Shown here: positions 19,260-31,601 of the stretch, piece after piece
How the letters are laid out: each line of letters begins with the position of its first letter
How positions within the stretch are numbered: position 1 is the stretch's first letter
Assembly: GCA_900708905.1 (NCBI GenBank)
Contig: CAADRB010000003.1
Coordinates: 1,685,170-1,749,169, forward strand
DNA from: Hymenolepis diminuta
Taxonomy: Eukaryota; Platyhelminthes; Cestoda; Cyclophyllidea; Hymenolepididae
Direction of reading: 5' to 3'
Length of the DNA: 64,000 bases
Made by a program: the position numbers and the translations under genes
Notes under the pieces: generated by a model
Database searches by the model: none
What the model was told of the DNA's origin: nothing
The model's input: only the letters and a program-made list of their open reading frames with translations

Positions 19260-20860
19260 GATATCTGAAAAATTTAAATGAGCAGAGTTCCTGAATTCGT
19301 GTTCACTAAAGGCTACTTAATGAAATAAGGTTAGGATCATTTTATTGTCCGAAATACATGCTGCTGATCATTTATACTTCCCTTTTTCCCAAATAATAAG
19401 TTATTTATTCGTCATCATTTATCTGGAACTGATCACTTTTATGCATCGATCAATAAGTTATAATTTTAAGGATTGTGCGCTTAAAGATACAGTCTGACCA
19501 TATACTTTGGAGATCGAACTCTTCTTCCGCGCTTTCAATAACATTGAAATAAAAAGCACGTTTCAAAACAAGAATTCAATTAATCTGTGTTCAAAACGTC
19601 GTATGTTGATGCGAACAATACCAGTCCATTAGATGTCTTTTAAACACTAGATGCTGTGTTGAAAGGACCGGAATATGGGCACCAACCTCTTCGTAATCCT
19701 GTAATGAGAAGAAAAAAACATCAAAAAACTGTAAAGATATCCTAGTGTTTACGATTTAGACGGATTTCGTGGAACAGAGAAAGGCATTCCATGTCGGCGT
19801 TTGATTTGTTTATGTTTTCTCTGCATATTTGGAAAAGTGAATCGTGGACTCGGATTTGATTTCGCGGATCACAGTGTACTATATTTTTTCTAGTAAATCG
19901 ATATCAGAAATACTCAAAGCCTTTCATATTCTTAAAACTGCTAAAATTTTTAATGTTTATTAATAATTTACGTCAGTTCGCACTCTCTCAACAGCGCAAA
20001 ACATCCATTTAAAGATAATAAAATCAGCAATGCGAGAGGATTTCGATGGAAACTTTTTGAAATGTCAATAGGGAACGTCTTAGATTGTAACTAAAATAAT
20101 GTCAAAGGTACAAAAAGATTGAGTTTTAAAATCGGTAATCCTCTTTTCCCCTCACAAAAGCGGACCTTACAGTTACGTATCTTCTTATCTGATATAATAT
20201 ACTATCTACTAAATTAATGTAAGCAGTAAAATAACTGCATAATTTTTATAATGAATAATAACAGCGAAATTATTTTTATCGATTTTCGACATAAGATGCG
20301 ATCATCTTTCTGAGTCCAAATTCTCACCTATGAATTAAGCTTCAAACAAGCGATTCAAATGTTTGTTGCAATTAATACTAAATAAAATTTCACAACAAGA
20401 AACTATTGATGAGAATCAATTTCCAGTGGCATTTCAGCTTTAAAGACTTTTCAAAATTTATGGAAATATGAGAGCTGTGACCTACTTTTTAATAATAGTA
20501 GTCACATGTGCCAATTAAACCAAATTTGGACATATGTAATGTCATATTTTAAAAATCATAATAATAATTAAAATCTAATTTTTCCATAAATGGTAAGCGA
20601 TCCTAGAAGTTCACTCTTGATTTTATAACTTTTGATGTAAGTTGGTGGGATAGTTTTGATCTATCAATCCGACATTTAGATTAAAATTTGGTGGTTTTTT
20701 TCTACTTTTAAGAGGCTGTCGATTATGTGCAAAGACCACAAGATGTGATTCCCCCAATTAAAGGGGCAATAAAGTATAAATTTGAAATAATGAAAAAGTT
20801 TCTAAAATATTATGCCTTCTGTCAAAGATCAGCAAATGGCCATAAAAGTGGGACATTTGG
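19260..20860. other. Intergenic, no gene seen
   Basis: AT-rich, no supportable frame or repeat. Confidence 0.5.
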
Positions 20861-20901
20861 ATGAAGAAAAGCTACTTTGACCAAACACACTCGCAGTCGA
20901 A

Positions 20902-21195
20902 GTGGAGGTATCTATGCCATCAAAGCAAATCGAATTGGTATTTTTAGATTTATACTGCGAAAAGGCGGTAGCATGGCATGTGTCAATTGAACTTTACGAC
21001 ACTGAATTCGTTACCGTCTGCGAGATTGTAGGTGAAATGGTTTTTGCGCTTTGTTTTGAAGCGCTTGAAATGTTCCAACCGCTTTTGGAGTCCACAGACG
21101 CGTCTTTCGATTGGTTAAATGATATTAATTTTGTACTTACTGTAGCTATTGTGTCTCCTCATGTAAAGGCAGAAATAGCTGAACAAGAGCTATAA
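20902..21195 (+). pseudogene. Open frame, possible Gag-like relic
   Basis: A 97-codon frame with an acidic, hydrophobic-rich product. The stretch FEALEMFQPLLESTDASFDW, then LNDINFVLTVAIVSPHVKAE, is loosely like the conserved alpha-helical part of CsRn1-type Gag (WF..LEA.F ... F..v...L.p.v...v). It lies on the same strand as the family-2 LTR and the reverse transcriptase relic. The similarity is weak and the frame may be chance. Confidence 0.2.
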
Positions 21196-22430
21196 AAGGA
21201 TTTTTCCAGTTGCTAAAGTCAAGCCTCTCATAGTTTGGGTATATCTTGACCAAACCACGAAAAGTGTCAAACCTTCATCAAAAAATGTCAATTCGAATTC
21301 TAGCTTAGAAGTAGGATTACACTACTCATGACAGGGGTAGATAATGAGAATGGCATTAGTATACATCCACTTATTATTGACGGTATGTCAAAAGTATTTT
21401 TAAGTAACTTACTCTCCTTAGTTGTTAACATTTTTGCATTAAATTTGGCTAATGAAAAATATTGCATTATTGTCATGGACGTGGACAAAGCCAGTAAAAT
21501 AACCACAATTTTCAAGGGCTTAACAAATCAACTTTTCAAATCATGTAATTGAGGTTTGATTTTAAAAATAATGATATCCTGTGGCGACTATTTTACGTAT
21601 TTTGTAACGGTCCTTTATTCCGCAAAACAACTTCATCATAAGTCAATTTCCAAGTAATATTTCATTCTGGAAGACTTGCTATTAGTTTACTTCATACTCA
21701 TAAAACACAAGCTGTAATTGTATTTCCGAGAATTTGTGATAACGGAAATCAAGAAGGTGTCGGGGATGTATCGCGAATATTTAACCATCTAGAAAATGAA
21801 AAAAATCAACTCTTCTATTAGAAGGTATTAAGATATGAAAAGGTGACAATAAAGGAGATGTGGTTTGGTTAATTTGGAATATATCACGAGGGAAACTGGA
21901 AAGAGAACATGACTATGGAATGGAAATAATGTGTCGCTTATTTTAATTGTAGTGATATCCCTATTTGAAAAGAATTTTGTGTCCTTTTTTAATATTTAGA
22001 CCACAAAATATGTCTCTGAAACTCCTCTGTGTGTTTCATGACCACCCACTTTTTACGTTACTTCAAGAACCTCCATTTACTCCCCCATTTTCAAAATTTG
22101 GGTAGGTCGAGCGTAGAAAGTTAACTTAATAGGATAATTAACGTGCAAATATCCCTTTTTACAAAAACTAACAAGATCTTAGATGGAGGAAAAATATTAC
22201 TGCGCTGCCAAAATGATATGAGGCACTTAAAGCTTGTAAATTTTATTTTGATATTACAGTATTCACTATTTCAAAAATCTATTTTTAAGCAAATACTCAT
22301 TTTAATATAATATGTACCACTTTTCAGTTGTTCGTATGTTGTAGCGTAGATGTGTATTCGTATTGGTGAAAAATTCGAAATTCTTATGCTTCTCTACTAG
22401 CCAGGCTTTATCGTTGCGGTTGGCGACTCC
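21196..22430. other. Intergenic, no gene seen
   Basis: A 74-codon plus-strand frame at 21328-21552 exists but has no recognisable feature. Otherwise AT-rich non-coding. Confidence 0.4.
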
Positions 22431-22525
22431 AATCACCGAGTGTGGGTAATGGATATCGAACCCGTAACCACTCATTTTACCTTTAAACACGCTAACCGCT
22501 GTACTAGTAATACAGGTTGTCATTC
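22370..22525 (-). repeat. tRNA-derived SINE-like element
   Basis: On the minus strand there is an RNA polymerase III A box (TAGTACAGCGG, 22506-22496) and, about 34 bases later, a B box (GGTTCGATATCC, 22462-22451), the internal promoter layout of tRNAs and tRNA-derived SINEs. The flanks do not pair into an acceptor stem, so it is not a functional tRNA gene. The sequence continues into a non-tRNA tail (ATTACCCACACTCGG...). Confidence 0.5.
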
Positions 22526-23818
22526 TTTGCATACTGCTCTGCGCTAATTGATTTGAACCAGTAAAGTATTTAGGTTTTCTTATATTTATGAAAGAGGGAA
22601 AATCGATATGTGAATTTAAAATTATAACTTCGAAATTTACATATATTTCGAAATTTGTTTCATTTTCTGATACAACTGCTATTTAATCCAACTTTTCTAA
22701 GTTAGCGATCTAAAAATGGACCTTGAGAAAGAGTGAAAAGGAAGACTTTGACCTCAAAAATTATTACGTGAAGGAGTGTTACATTCGTCATTTAAGATTG
22801 TTTGCATAAAGTAGGCATGATTGTATCTAACTGCCATAATTCAAATTCTCCTAAGACTGAGTAAAATAGATTAATTATCAATGGATATTTCATCAGAAAT
22901 TTTCCTCGTTTAGATTATTTTAAGAGAGGGTTTAATTTATGCTCGTGGCTAATGTCTGGGTTTTACATCCCTGTATATTGGAATGGATCCATGCGAAAAT
23001 CAGAGCAATATTGGCAGGGATTCCTCGAACAAGATGGCTCAGATCACATGAGAAAGTTTTGCTTTGCACACTATCATGATTCTGAATTTTAGATAATTAG
23101 ATAAGCTACCGAAATATATTTTGCTAAAAACACTTAAATTCAAAATATAAATAAAAATGAATAATGAATTTTATGTTTATCCTTTAGAGTCAGCTATTTT
23201 TCCAGGGTAAATTTATCATTATTCTACGCTTTTAATAATGAATGAACTTACGCAGTTGTTATGATCCGTTCATTTCTGGAGGATACCGAAACCTGTTTTT
23301 AGACTTCCTAAGAAATTGTACTACTTAAAACTGCAATCCGACAATGCAAAATAACCCAAACCACCACATCAAAAGCAAGACGCAAGTTTTGTATTGATAG
23401 GTCGGTTTATATTATGCGCCATTTACATCCATAATGTAAACAAATTCATCCGGATCAAAGGGAATTAAAAAAGGCGGGAATTAAAATGAGGAAAATAAAG
23501 AAATAAAAATATGTAGCAGCTGTATAGGAATCGTATTGTGTTAACGCATTCTATCTTAAATTCAATGCATTCAAATGTGATCAAAGAATCAGTAAATTCT
23601 GCTACCCTTCAATCATTGCCAATTTTCAATTTGCTATCAAATTTCCCTATCAGAGCTTTCCAAACGAATTCCACTCAGACACCAGCAGTCAGTGGTGTTA
23701 TCTTAACGTTTCGAGCTCCACACTCCCAGCTTCATTAACCCGAGGACTTTAGAGAAAACTACGGATACAAACAAAGTGGAAAGACAAGTACTAAGGTTAA
23801 TATTTTAGTAAAAATCGC

Positions 23819-23837
23819 ATTATATATATATATATAC
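23819..23837. repeat. (AT)n microsatellite
   Basis: About nine TA units ending in ACATA. Confidence 0.9.
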
Positions 23838-23851
23838 ATATTACCTTTATC

Positions 23852-23943
23852 GCTGGGCTTAGTGCGTCTATTGATATGCAAATTTTCAAAAAATTTGTTG
23901 ACATCATGTTTCTTTGTCATGTCTAAGCCCAGCCTTAGTGCTC
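23852..23943. repeat. Perfect 11-base inverted repeat (hairpin or MITE relic)
   Basis: GCTGGGCTTAG at 23852-23862 is repeated inverted at 23933-23943 (CTAAGCCCAGC) around a 70-base loop. Confidence 0.5.
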
Positions 23944-24246
23944 GTGTGTTCAGTGCGCTTACACACTGATCTCTTCCCTAAATCGATCATCCCTACCCGA
24001 TACTATTAAATCCCGATTGAAGACTTATTTACCGGTTTTGTAGTGTATACATTTCAATCGATAGCTTCTGCAGTTACACTTCTAAACGAAATTCCCAAGA
24101 GTTGCTCTTTCATCAAAGTATTGTCAATTACAAATCTACTCCAACTCTCAGAGAGGTAAACAATAAATGTTAATTTCTAATAAAATTGTGCATCTTTTAC
24201 CTTAGACGCAACTTTCATTGTTGTTGAAACCTATTTGCTTCGAACA

Positions 24247-24323
24247 GGGAACTTGTAATTTGAAAAAGATGAACCAAATTCTACTTATACTACTGGGTCA
24301 TTTAATTCATATTTCATTTACTG
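24247..24323 (+). CDS. Candidate signal-peptide exon of a secreted-protein gene (partial)
   Basis: After an acceptor (TTGCTTCGAACAG) a short leader is followed by ATG at 24269. The frame reads MNQILLILLGHLIHISFTG, an n-region plus hydrophobic core typical of a signal peptide, and is cut by a donor G|gtaaag at 24324 in phase 1, common after signal peptides. A possible 5' leader exon ends at 24156 (CTCAGAG|gtaaac), giving a 90-base first intron. The next exon is not clear. The closest acceptor (24435) leads at once to a stop. A well-formed acceptor at 25716 opens an 18-base phase 1-1 microexon (25717-25734). The gene may be split by the reverse-transcriptase relic in between, or be chance. Confidence 0.35.
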
Positions 24324-24774
24324 GTAAAGTAGGATCTTAAATGCTTTTTTAAACTATAGTGCCTTACTTTTTTCATATTATGCATGATTAATAACGATTC
24401 TTAACTTTATTTTATTTGAAAATTTAAAATTTTTAGGCACGAATATTGGCTAAATATCAAAATAACTTCATTGTATTCTAATCACCTACTAAAGTTTGTT
24501 TCAACCAAAACTGGGCAACATTTGGACTCCCCTAAATGAGTTTTTTGGAAGAGATACTAAGAGATACTGCTCAGATAATGTAATTGAAACCGATGGAAAG
24601 AGGAATAAAATGCGAAAGAAGAATTCCATGAACCTGATAATGAAATGAATACTAGAACGGAGACTGATAGTGGAACTACTAAAGATGAATGAGGCATAAT
24701 CAAACGATCTCTTATTCTTCAGAGATGGCCTAGACCGAAGCAGGGAAAAAATAGCGAACCTGTACCTGAAAGAA

Positions 24775-25515
24775 AGTGCAAAACCAGTTTTCTGTCCGGA
24801 ACTCCTAGTTATCCTCTTTGCTAGAGAAAAAGTATATAGAATTGGCGTCCTGCGACTGGTATTATATTCTAAATAGGCCGCGCTAATTATGATTGTAAGA
24901 AAATAGAACGAGAGCGTTTGTTTATTTGCCGATTTGCCATTGTACCTCTCGAAGATAAAGGCTATCTTCTTCCTGTTATTGATGATATATTTGTAACTGT
25001 TAATGATGACACATGTTTTGAGAAGTTGGAATTATCAGTGGGTTATCTGTAAGTAGAAGTCGAATCAGAATTTCGTTAATATCTGACCGTCGAAGTTAAA
25101 CCGTCCCTGCTATCTTCCAACACATAATGGATAATCTGATTAGTAAAATTAGGGGCACAGCTGCATATCTGGGCAATACCATACTTGTTGGGCGAACCGA
25201 GGAAGAATACAAGGAGGGAAACGAATATCTGCTTGAATACATCGTCGATTATAGCTTCCATCTGAGGTCAGAGAAGTGTGAGTTCTTCCTGAAGTCCATA
25301 AAATAGTTCTACTTTACTTTTTACTCTGAAGATCAACATTCTGATCCTGAACGAATTCCAGTCATTGTGAACGTGCTATCTCCAACAAACGTCTGAAAAC
25401 TCTTCGTTCATTCCTGAGATTAATTAATTGCTATAGCAGTTTTCTACCTACCTTACATACAGTTCATGGACCATTGAATGATCTTTTCCAGAATGACACT
25501 GCTTTACACTGTATT
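24775..25515 (+). pseudogene. Ty3/Gypsy reverse transcriptase fragment (dead)
   Basis: Successive pieces in two or three frames match a Gypsy reverse transcriptase in the right order. They are an AKPVFCPE segment and a LYSK*AALIMIVRK strand, then YLLPVIDDIF, CFEKLELSVGYL and a FQHIMDNL helix. The catalytic-loop position reads AAYLGN where YLDD is expected. FHLRSEKCEFF, KTLRSFLRLINCYSSFLP and GPLNDLFQND follow. At least four in-frame stops and several frameshifts are present, the stretch between the VEV strand and FQ is shortened, and both catalytic aspartates of the YxDD box are lost. RNase H is not recognisable downstream. It belongs to a CsRn1-like lineage by its general sequence and is not active. 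Confidence 0.85.
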
Positions 25516-25716
25516 CTTTGTTTTTTCATGAACTTTGGAAATAATTCGTCCCGTAAATGCTTTTTTTCTCCTACTTTCTACTGCAACAAATCAATTTCTG
25601 AAATTTTTTATTTCAATTTTGCTTGTTATTAAATATGAACATATTCCTCCACTGGTTAAATAAAAAAAAACCTATTTTATTAAAGGTTTCTCTGCTATTC
25701 TCTCCCACCCGTTCAG

Positions 25717-25734
25717 GGCCATCGGACCATACAA
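25717..25734 (+). CDS. Possible 18-base microexon
   Basis: It is preceded by an excellent pyrimidine tract (CTATTCTCTCCCACCCGTTCAG) within 25695-25716 and followed by CAA|gtgagc. Its length is a multiple of three and it could join in phase 1 to the signal-peptide exon at 24323. A second donor (CAG|gtgaac) would end it at 25745. Speculative. Confidence 0.2.
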
Positions 25735-26415
25735 GTGAGCTGCAGGTGAACGCATGGAAATATTTACTTTAGATCCTATCGTGGTTTTACAAAATGGTAT
25801 TTAAATGTTTGATCTCTTTATTTTAGAAAACCTATGTTTAAACCATTGTTGCAATATAGTATCGCTGGCATATATTCCTTACATGTTCTACACTGCCGGA
25901 CAAGGGCTTTCATAGAAATATTCATATCTTCTGCCATTTTATAAAGGACAGAGAAAATGTTTCCATTATGACGATCTTTATAAATAAAAGTTTTAAGTCG
26001 AAGGTGGAAAACGACGTCAAAAGTAGGAAAAATTATCGCAACTTCTCGTGGACATCTCTACCCAGTGTACCAAACTTGGAAGAAGATTTGCAAGCTTTCT
26101 CAAAATACAAAATTTTGATAAAGTCTTTGAATAGATGGCTTCAAGCAGTCTACCAAGTATGCTTTCATATTTTAGAAGGTTCACAATATTTAAAAGTCTA
26201 TTTTTAAAACATTTGATCATCTCAAGCACTAATGGAAGATCCACTCCTAGTTGAAAATCTGGTGAGATTTTTCATTTCTGTAATAGGGAAATGTGTCAAA
26301 GATTTTAATTATTGTTTTTGACAAACTATAACTGTTGTTACCAATAATTACTTTCTCTTTTTGCCAAGGACAACTAGTTGATACGTTCCAAAATGATTTT
26401 AACATAACAGAGCTT
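25735..26415. other. Intergenic, no supportable gene
   Basis: A plus-strand frame at 25968-26207 predicts amphipathic helices and contains a good donor (CAA|gtatgc near 26157), but antisense frames are just as long. I do not call it. Confidence 0.35.
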
Positions 26416-26728
26416 TGTAGCGGATGCTACACCAATAAGTCTTTTTGCTACAACTAGGTAATCCTCCTAAGCAGTGCAAACAGCGTCTAATAGGCCTCTT
26501 TTATAAATTTGCCCCGAAATTACCTAGGCTGAGTCCAAAGTAGTGAGAACAAGGAAGGAGTTGAGTAGAGAGGGTTTATTGATCCGTAAACGATGAGATA
26601 GTAAGAATTTTAAGCGAACAGAGCTCCTTATGAGTCGCTGTCCACGAGCTTGATCCTTAAATAAGAGCGACATCAAGCTGCAGGGATATTGATTGCTGAT
26701 TGGCTGAGGAGGCCTCTGCACGCGAACT
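26416..26728 (-). mobile_element. Solo LTR, family 1, copy C
   Basis: On the minus strand it ends TGTAGCATCCGCTACA (26431-26416) and carries GCCAATCAGCAATC near its start and AATAAA at 26575-26580. It is nearly identical to copy D (34436-34756) and inverted relative to it. Its 5' end is damaged after GTTCGCG, so no target duplication is clear. It belongs to a subfamily distinct from A/B, with an extra TGTAGC repeat near the 3' end (TTGTAGCAAAAAGACTTATT). Confidence 0.8.
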
Positions 26729-29700
26729 TGGATGAAATGATATGAATTATTTACGCAAATATACTAGATCAGTATACTATTTTTGCTCTCATTGGTGTTT
26801 GTAATAAATACATATTACAGCACATATTCAATAATTACAATTATATTGTACTAAATATTGATTTGTGATCTTACTAAAGCGCAATAAATAGGGTGAAATG
26901 GGGTTTTATGGAATACTTAATCTCATGGTTTAGGGGCACTTGAGGTCTCTCCATAGACTTTGAAGCGGTATATACCATGACATTTCAGAAGGAAAAGAAC
27001 CGCAATAAGTATAAAATATCACTTTCACTTTGGGTTACAAACTGATCTCCTTATCTTTGCTGTTTTATAAAAGAAACTTTTGGGGCTATTAAACTTAGTG
27101 TACTTTGATGAAGAAGTCCCGTTTGATTTTACATAACAATAGGGGAAGATATTGATCAAATTTCTAGACGATATAGGACGAAACAAAGAATAGTCTAGGT
27201 GATTTTCGAGCTTGATTTTTCGTGATCTGCCGCTGATTCATCGATACATCGAAACCATCGCTCAAGACACGCCATCTCCATCAGTCATCACTGATTGAAT
27301 TGAAGGTATTCTAGTGCTGATTGGTGAATGTATTCAAAACTTTCGCTTGGTTTACATAATAAAGAATGCGTTGGCTAAACGCCTTTTGTCTATTGTCTCC
27401 ATTATCCATAGTCAAACTCGTCTTCCATCGCACAATCTTGGGTTTGAATAGGTCACTAGAACAAAGTTAGTTGCTGGTTTCAGAGCTAAAGTGAATTTTA
27501 GGGCCATATGACACCTCAGCTCAATTAGTAGAACAAGTTCATATTACATTCGCATTCGACGCTCTAAAAATGGAGCAAAAATAACTGAAGCGTCTGCGTC
27601 AAGTTTTTTACCTGCAAAGTTGTTTAGTGTTCTCAATAAATTCCCACTTATACATTAAAAGTAGTCCATTTTGTGTATGAATTAATTGTAAAAATACTAT
27701 AATTATGATCATAAGTCCCAATTCCGGTTGGGAAAACGTTGTCCAAGGCTCATCTCAGGTACAGGTGAGGGACTCAAATTCCGCCAAGATTTATGCTAGC
27801 TAGCTTTAACTTTAATAATGAAAAATGAACTCAATCTACTATATTCTTATACTTAGCTTGCTCAAATTACTGTAAGCAAATCAGCAGCAAATACCGAATT
27901 TTGGAAATAGCTGTATCACTTGCTCTGAAGTCAAATAGTTTCTAAGAAAAATATCAGAATGTCCTTTAAGTTGGATTTCTTAAATGAGTTTTGTAGAACG
28001 ATCTGGAAGTTGTTTTAGTCGTCTAAAATGACATCTTGGAGAGACAGAGAAAGTTGGGAGAAGATATGTGTTGTGTCATAATTAAATGGGATAGTCCTTA
28101 CTTCACCTGAGATTCATAACCGCCCCGATTTTAGAGATCCGTCCAGACTAGATTTATAGAAAAGTGGGGAAAGACTGATGACTAATGATAGAAGTAACCA
28201 GAAATAAGGATTCCGACCTTTTTGGAGCGTAAATTCAAACAACGAGTTAATATAAAAAGTGGAAATCGAGATCAATGAAAGGGAGGAGTAAAAACAAATG
28301 TACTAATTCCCGTGTAGATTTCTTCAAGCAGAATGTTATCTTGAACACTGTCCTTGATGGATTAATCGCGGATTAGGAAGTTAGCCATAAATACTATTAT
28401 AATATTTAATTTTATCAATAAATATTCAATTTATTCAATCGTTTTGAAACTTGGTAAGAAAATTTATTAATTTAGCGGAATGCTCTACAATCCAAATCAA
28501 AAACTTTACAGATTCACCGTAAAACTCTACGAAGGTAGCCTACTTTCTTGTTAAAAGGAATGTTTGAACTTAAGTAGGGCATGGTATCAGAAAAGGTTCT
28601 GATAAGGGAAATAAAAGATCTCAACTACTTTACTACTGCAGTGAAGTTAAAGTCAGTTTAAAGAAGAACTTTAGTGGAGAGACCCCTCAACAAGTTTCCA
28701 GTTTCATCATTCTTTCTTTTCACTCATAAAACAAATACAACATAATCAGTCACTGTGAGCTAAACTCCCTTCTGTTGGATATTTTTGGGAGATAATTGAA
28801 GAAGCGAGGCATTGAAGATCTTCAGATATAGTTGATCAAGTTAGTTACTCACTCAAAGTAACTTCTTATCCACAAAAACGGACGAAGAGTTGAAACACAT
28901 GTCGCCAATTCTGAACCTCAGTGAAAGACGGCTGAGACAAAATAATTTAAATAAAGAAGAAGAAAGGCTCTAAATTTAAATCGAGGTGATGAGATAAATA
29001 TGGAAAGAGTTAAAAGAACACACTTCTTAGCTATCTCGAAGAATGGTGAGAAAGGACGAAGAAGATCGGAGATGTTGCTGAAAATTTTCTAAGAAGTAAT
29101 AAAGTTGAATGGAATTCCCTCAAAAGATTTTCACTAATAAAAAAAACTGTTTTTAGAATATTTGCGGTATGTTTTAATTGCATTTTTTTTTAAATTAAAT
29201 TTATAATGCACAAGTTAAAGATGTATACTCTGACATCCGTTCAATATTGAGTTGAATAGGGATGCTCTAGAATTGATCTAAGATATTCTGGAAGTTACAA
29301 TTGTATGATAGTATGATTTAGTAAATTCCATCACTGGTTAAGTTGTCATAATATGTCAATTTCTTTATTCTCAATCGCATCACTAATTCTTTCGTGTTTA
29401 TGTATATATGTTTTTGTCATTCTCATTCAGTGGCTTATTGGTTTTGCATTCATTAATTTCAATTGCAAAATTAACTGTCATTCTCTTAAATAGTGATGAA
29501 ATACCTTCGAACATTAATACGGGCGGTACCATTCATGCACCCTTGTGCTTTTTCTGTAACTCGATAAGAGTTGGTGTTTAGCATTATTATATATCCTGGA
29601 CGCCAAGTTGTTCGTAGGTCTAGTTATAACAGGAATGAGAAAAGCGAGCTGATTTTAATTGTGAAACTAGGACTAAAAGGATGTGGCAATATATTCATTT

Positions 29701-30427
29701 ATTTACAACAACAGTCACCAAAAATGGCGACTAAACAATTTCCAAGCCTTGAAATAACGGACCTCTAGCTGGCGATTAATGTGGTCTCGAGTTCAATCCC
29801 CAGACTATCTCAATGTCAATCAACGCGATAGAGAAAAATCTATCTTAACGGGGTGAAGATTGGAGCCCAACAAAACAAAGATCACAGAGGCAGTGTTTAT
29901 GTCCTTCTCGATGGTTGTCTCTAAGTTGCCTATCCCCCTTATCAAAACAAGAATGCACATAACTCCACATTGCTTGTCAGTTATTTGGGGAAAAAACTGT
30001 CCAGCGCTGTTTTGATTTTCCAACATTAAAAAAATGAGGTCAACTTTTAGTCCTATATAAGGCCATTGATTGGTTAATAAAACGTTTTGAATTGACTGCA
30101 TTTCGTCCTAGCCTTCTCTTCCTTAGACCAAGACAACTGCAGTCTAGCGATATCCAGTGGTCGGATGTATCATAGCAGCAGAACTAGACTTCCTAACAGT
30201 ACTACAGCAAACAAGAGTCATGTCTCACAAAAGTGGGCAACTAAGCAGTTACGAAAATACATTTAATTCCTAATAAATAACCGAACAAGATAAACACTAA
30301 TACCGTAAAGTGGCCCTAATCCCGACAGTAAAGTTACTTTGGGAACTCCATCTAATTAGGTCAGATTTCTTCTCAAATAATTGATAGCCTTCCTAGTTGT
30401 TATTAGGGCGCAACAGTCATTTCCAAA
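26729..30427. other. Intergenic, probably old repeats; no gene seen
   Basis: No recognisable protein. A B-box-like GAGTTCAATCCCC at 29789 and an AATAAAG at about 27360 after a CCAAT-like ATTGG hint at further decayed repeats, but none can be delimited. Confidence 0.35.
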
Positions 30428-30512
30428 TGAGAAGACAAACAGGAAAGAAAGAGGAAGGAAAGAGGATAAAAGAGGTTAGAATAGAAAGAGGATATGAGAG
30501 GGGAGAGAAGGC
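30428..30512 (+). repeat. Purine (GA-rich) tract
   Basis: Nearly uninterrupted A/G for about 85 bases on the plus strand. Confidence 0.8.
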
Positions 30513-30631
30513 GTCGGTACTTAGCGAGGAAAACTCGAGTTAAATAGGGTATCTCATTTCGTGCTTTATGATTCGGTGAGTAGATCTGTGAGTGAGTATG
30601 TGAGCACTACAAACATATCACAAAGCAAACC

Positions 30632-30652
30632 GGGGGGNGGAGGGGCGGGTGG
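30632..30652 (+). other. G-run cluster, possible G-quadruplex
   Basis: Runs GGGGGG, GG, GGGG and GGG with an ambiguous base (N at 30638) inside; the N probably reflects sequencing difficulty. Confidence 0.5.
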
Positions 30653-31601
30653 ATGTCAAGAGTTGAATTGCTTGTTTTATTAAGCTACCTAAATGGGTAA
30701 TTTTCTTAGTCTTTAATGTTATAATTGAAAAAGCAAATTTAGATCATTATTTAATCTAAAAATTATTTTAATTTAATTTTGAATTTTCACTTAAATTTCT
30801 GAAAATTTTGGAGTCTGTAGTAACTTCAAGGACATGAATTATCCTGAAAAGTTAATATCAAAACTTTTCTTAGTTCAACTGTGAAACACCCGAAGAAGTC
30901 CACTTCCTCACTTAAGAATGTTATTTCTCATCACAAAGTGAAAGATGGCAATTTTAATCGCGGAAACCACTTGCAAAATCGGACTAATTGAGCAGTCCAC
31001 TTTTAATTTAATGAACATCGTTGACACTGGCACGTCCAAATGTTTCAAAGCTTAGAATTAGTCTTCACTGTTATAATATTCTCAGCTCATTGACAAGATG
31101 ATTAAATCGGGTGAATGCTGGTTCATCTATTTCAACTGCTAAGAGTTGGAAGATGGCACTGGTGATTTTGTTCCTCTTTTATTTATATAATTCTCCATTT
31201 TCTAAATTTATTCATTAACATTCACAATAGTGTATACTGAAACCGCGTTCAGCCCATCTAGTTTCTTTAGAATCTGAAGGAATCATAATATTACGATATC
31301 ACTTGGAAAGGTCTCAAGTAAATACATCTTAACACTCTCCTGATTAGCGGTCGAATTTGCTATCCAAGTCATCCTTTACACTATATTACATAAAATTAAT
31401 GTTATGTACGAGATTATTAAACAATAATTAGGTTATAAAAGTTCTGCTGGCTTAGTCGGCATTAGCTCGAACTCAAGTGATCCATAATTCACGGAAAACA
31501 GTAATGACGAGCAATAGAGTATAAAGAATAAAGCTAATTTCTCTGAATTACTTTCCCCTTATTTAAAGTCCCACTGATGTCTTCTTTTTTACAGAAGTCT
31601 T

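Noticed and set aside
25968..26244. Overlapping sense and antisense frames predicting amphipathic helices
   Set aside because: Both strands are equally open; typical of AT-rich DNA. No acceptor or homologous motif.
28560..29100. Possible further pol-like reading (GRRVETHVAN region)
   Set aside because: No ordered series of retroelement motifs could be found.
29766..29805. A- and B-box-like motifs (TAGCTGGCGATTAATG, GAGTTCAATCCCC)
   Set aside because: The boxes are too close together for a tRNA or SINE head and no fold is possible.
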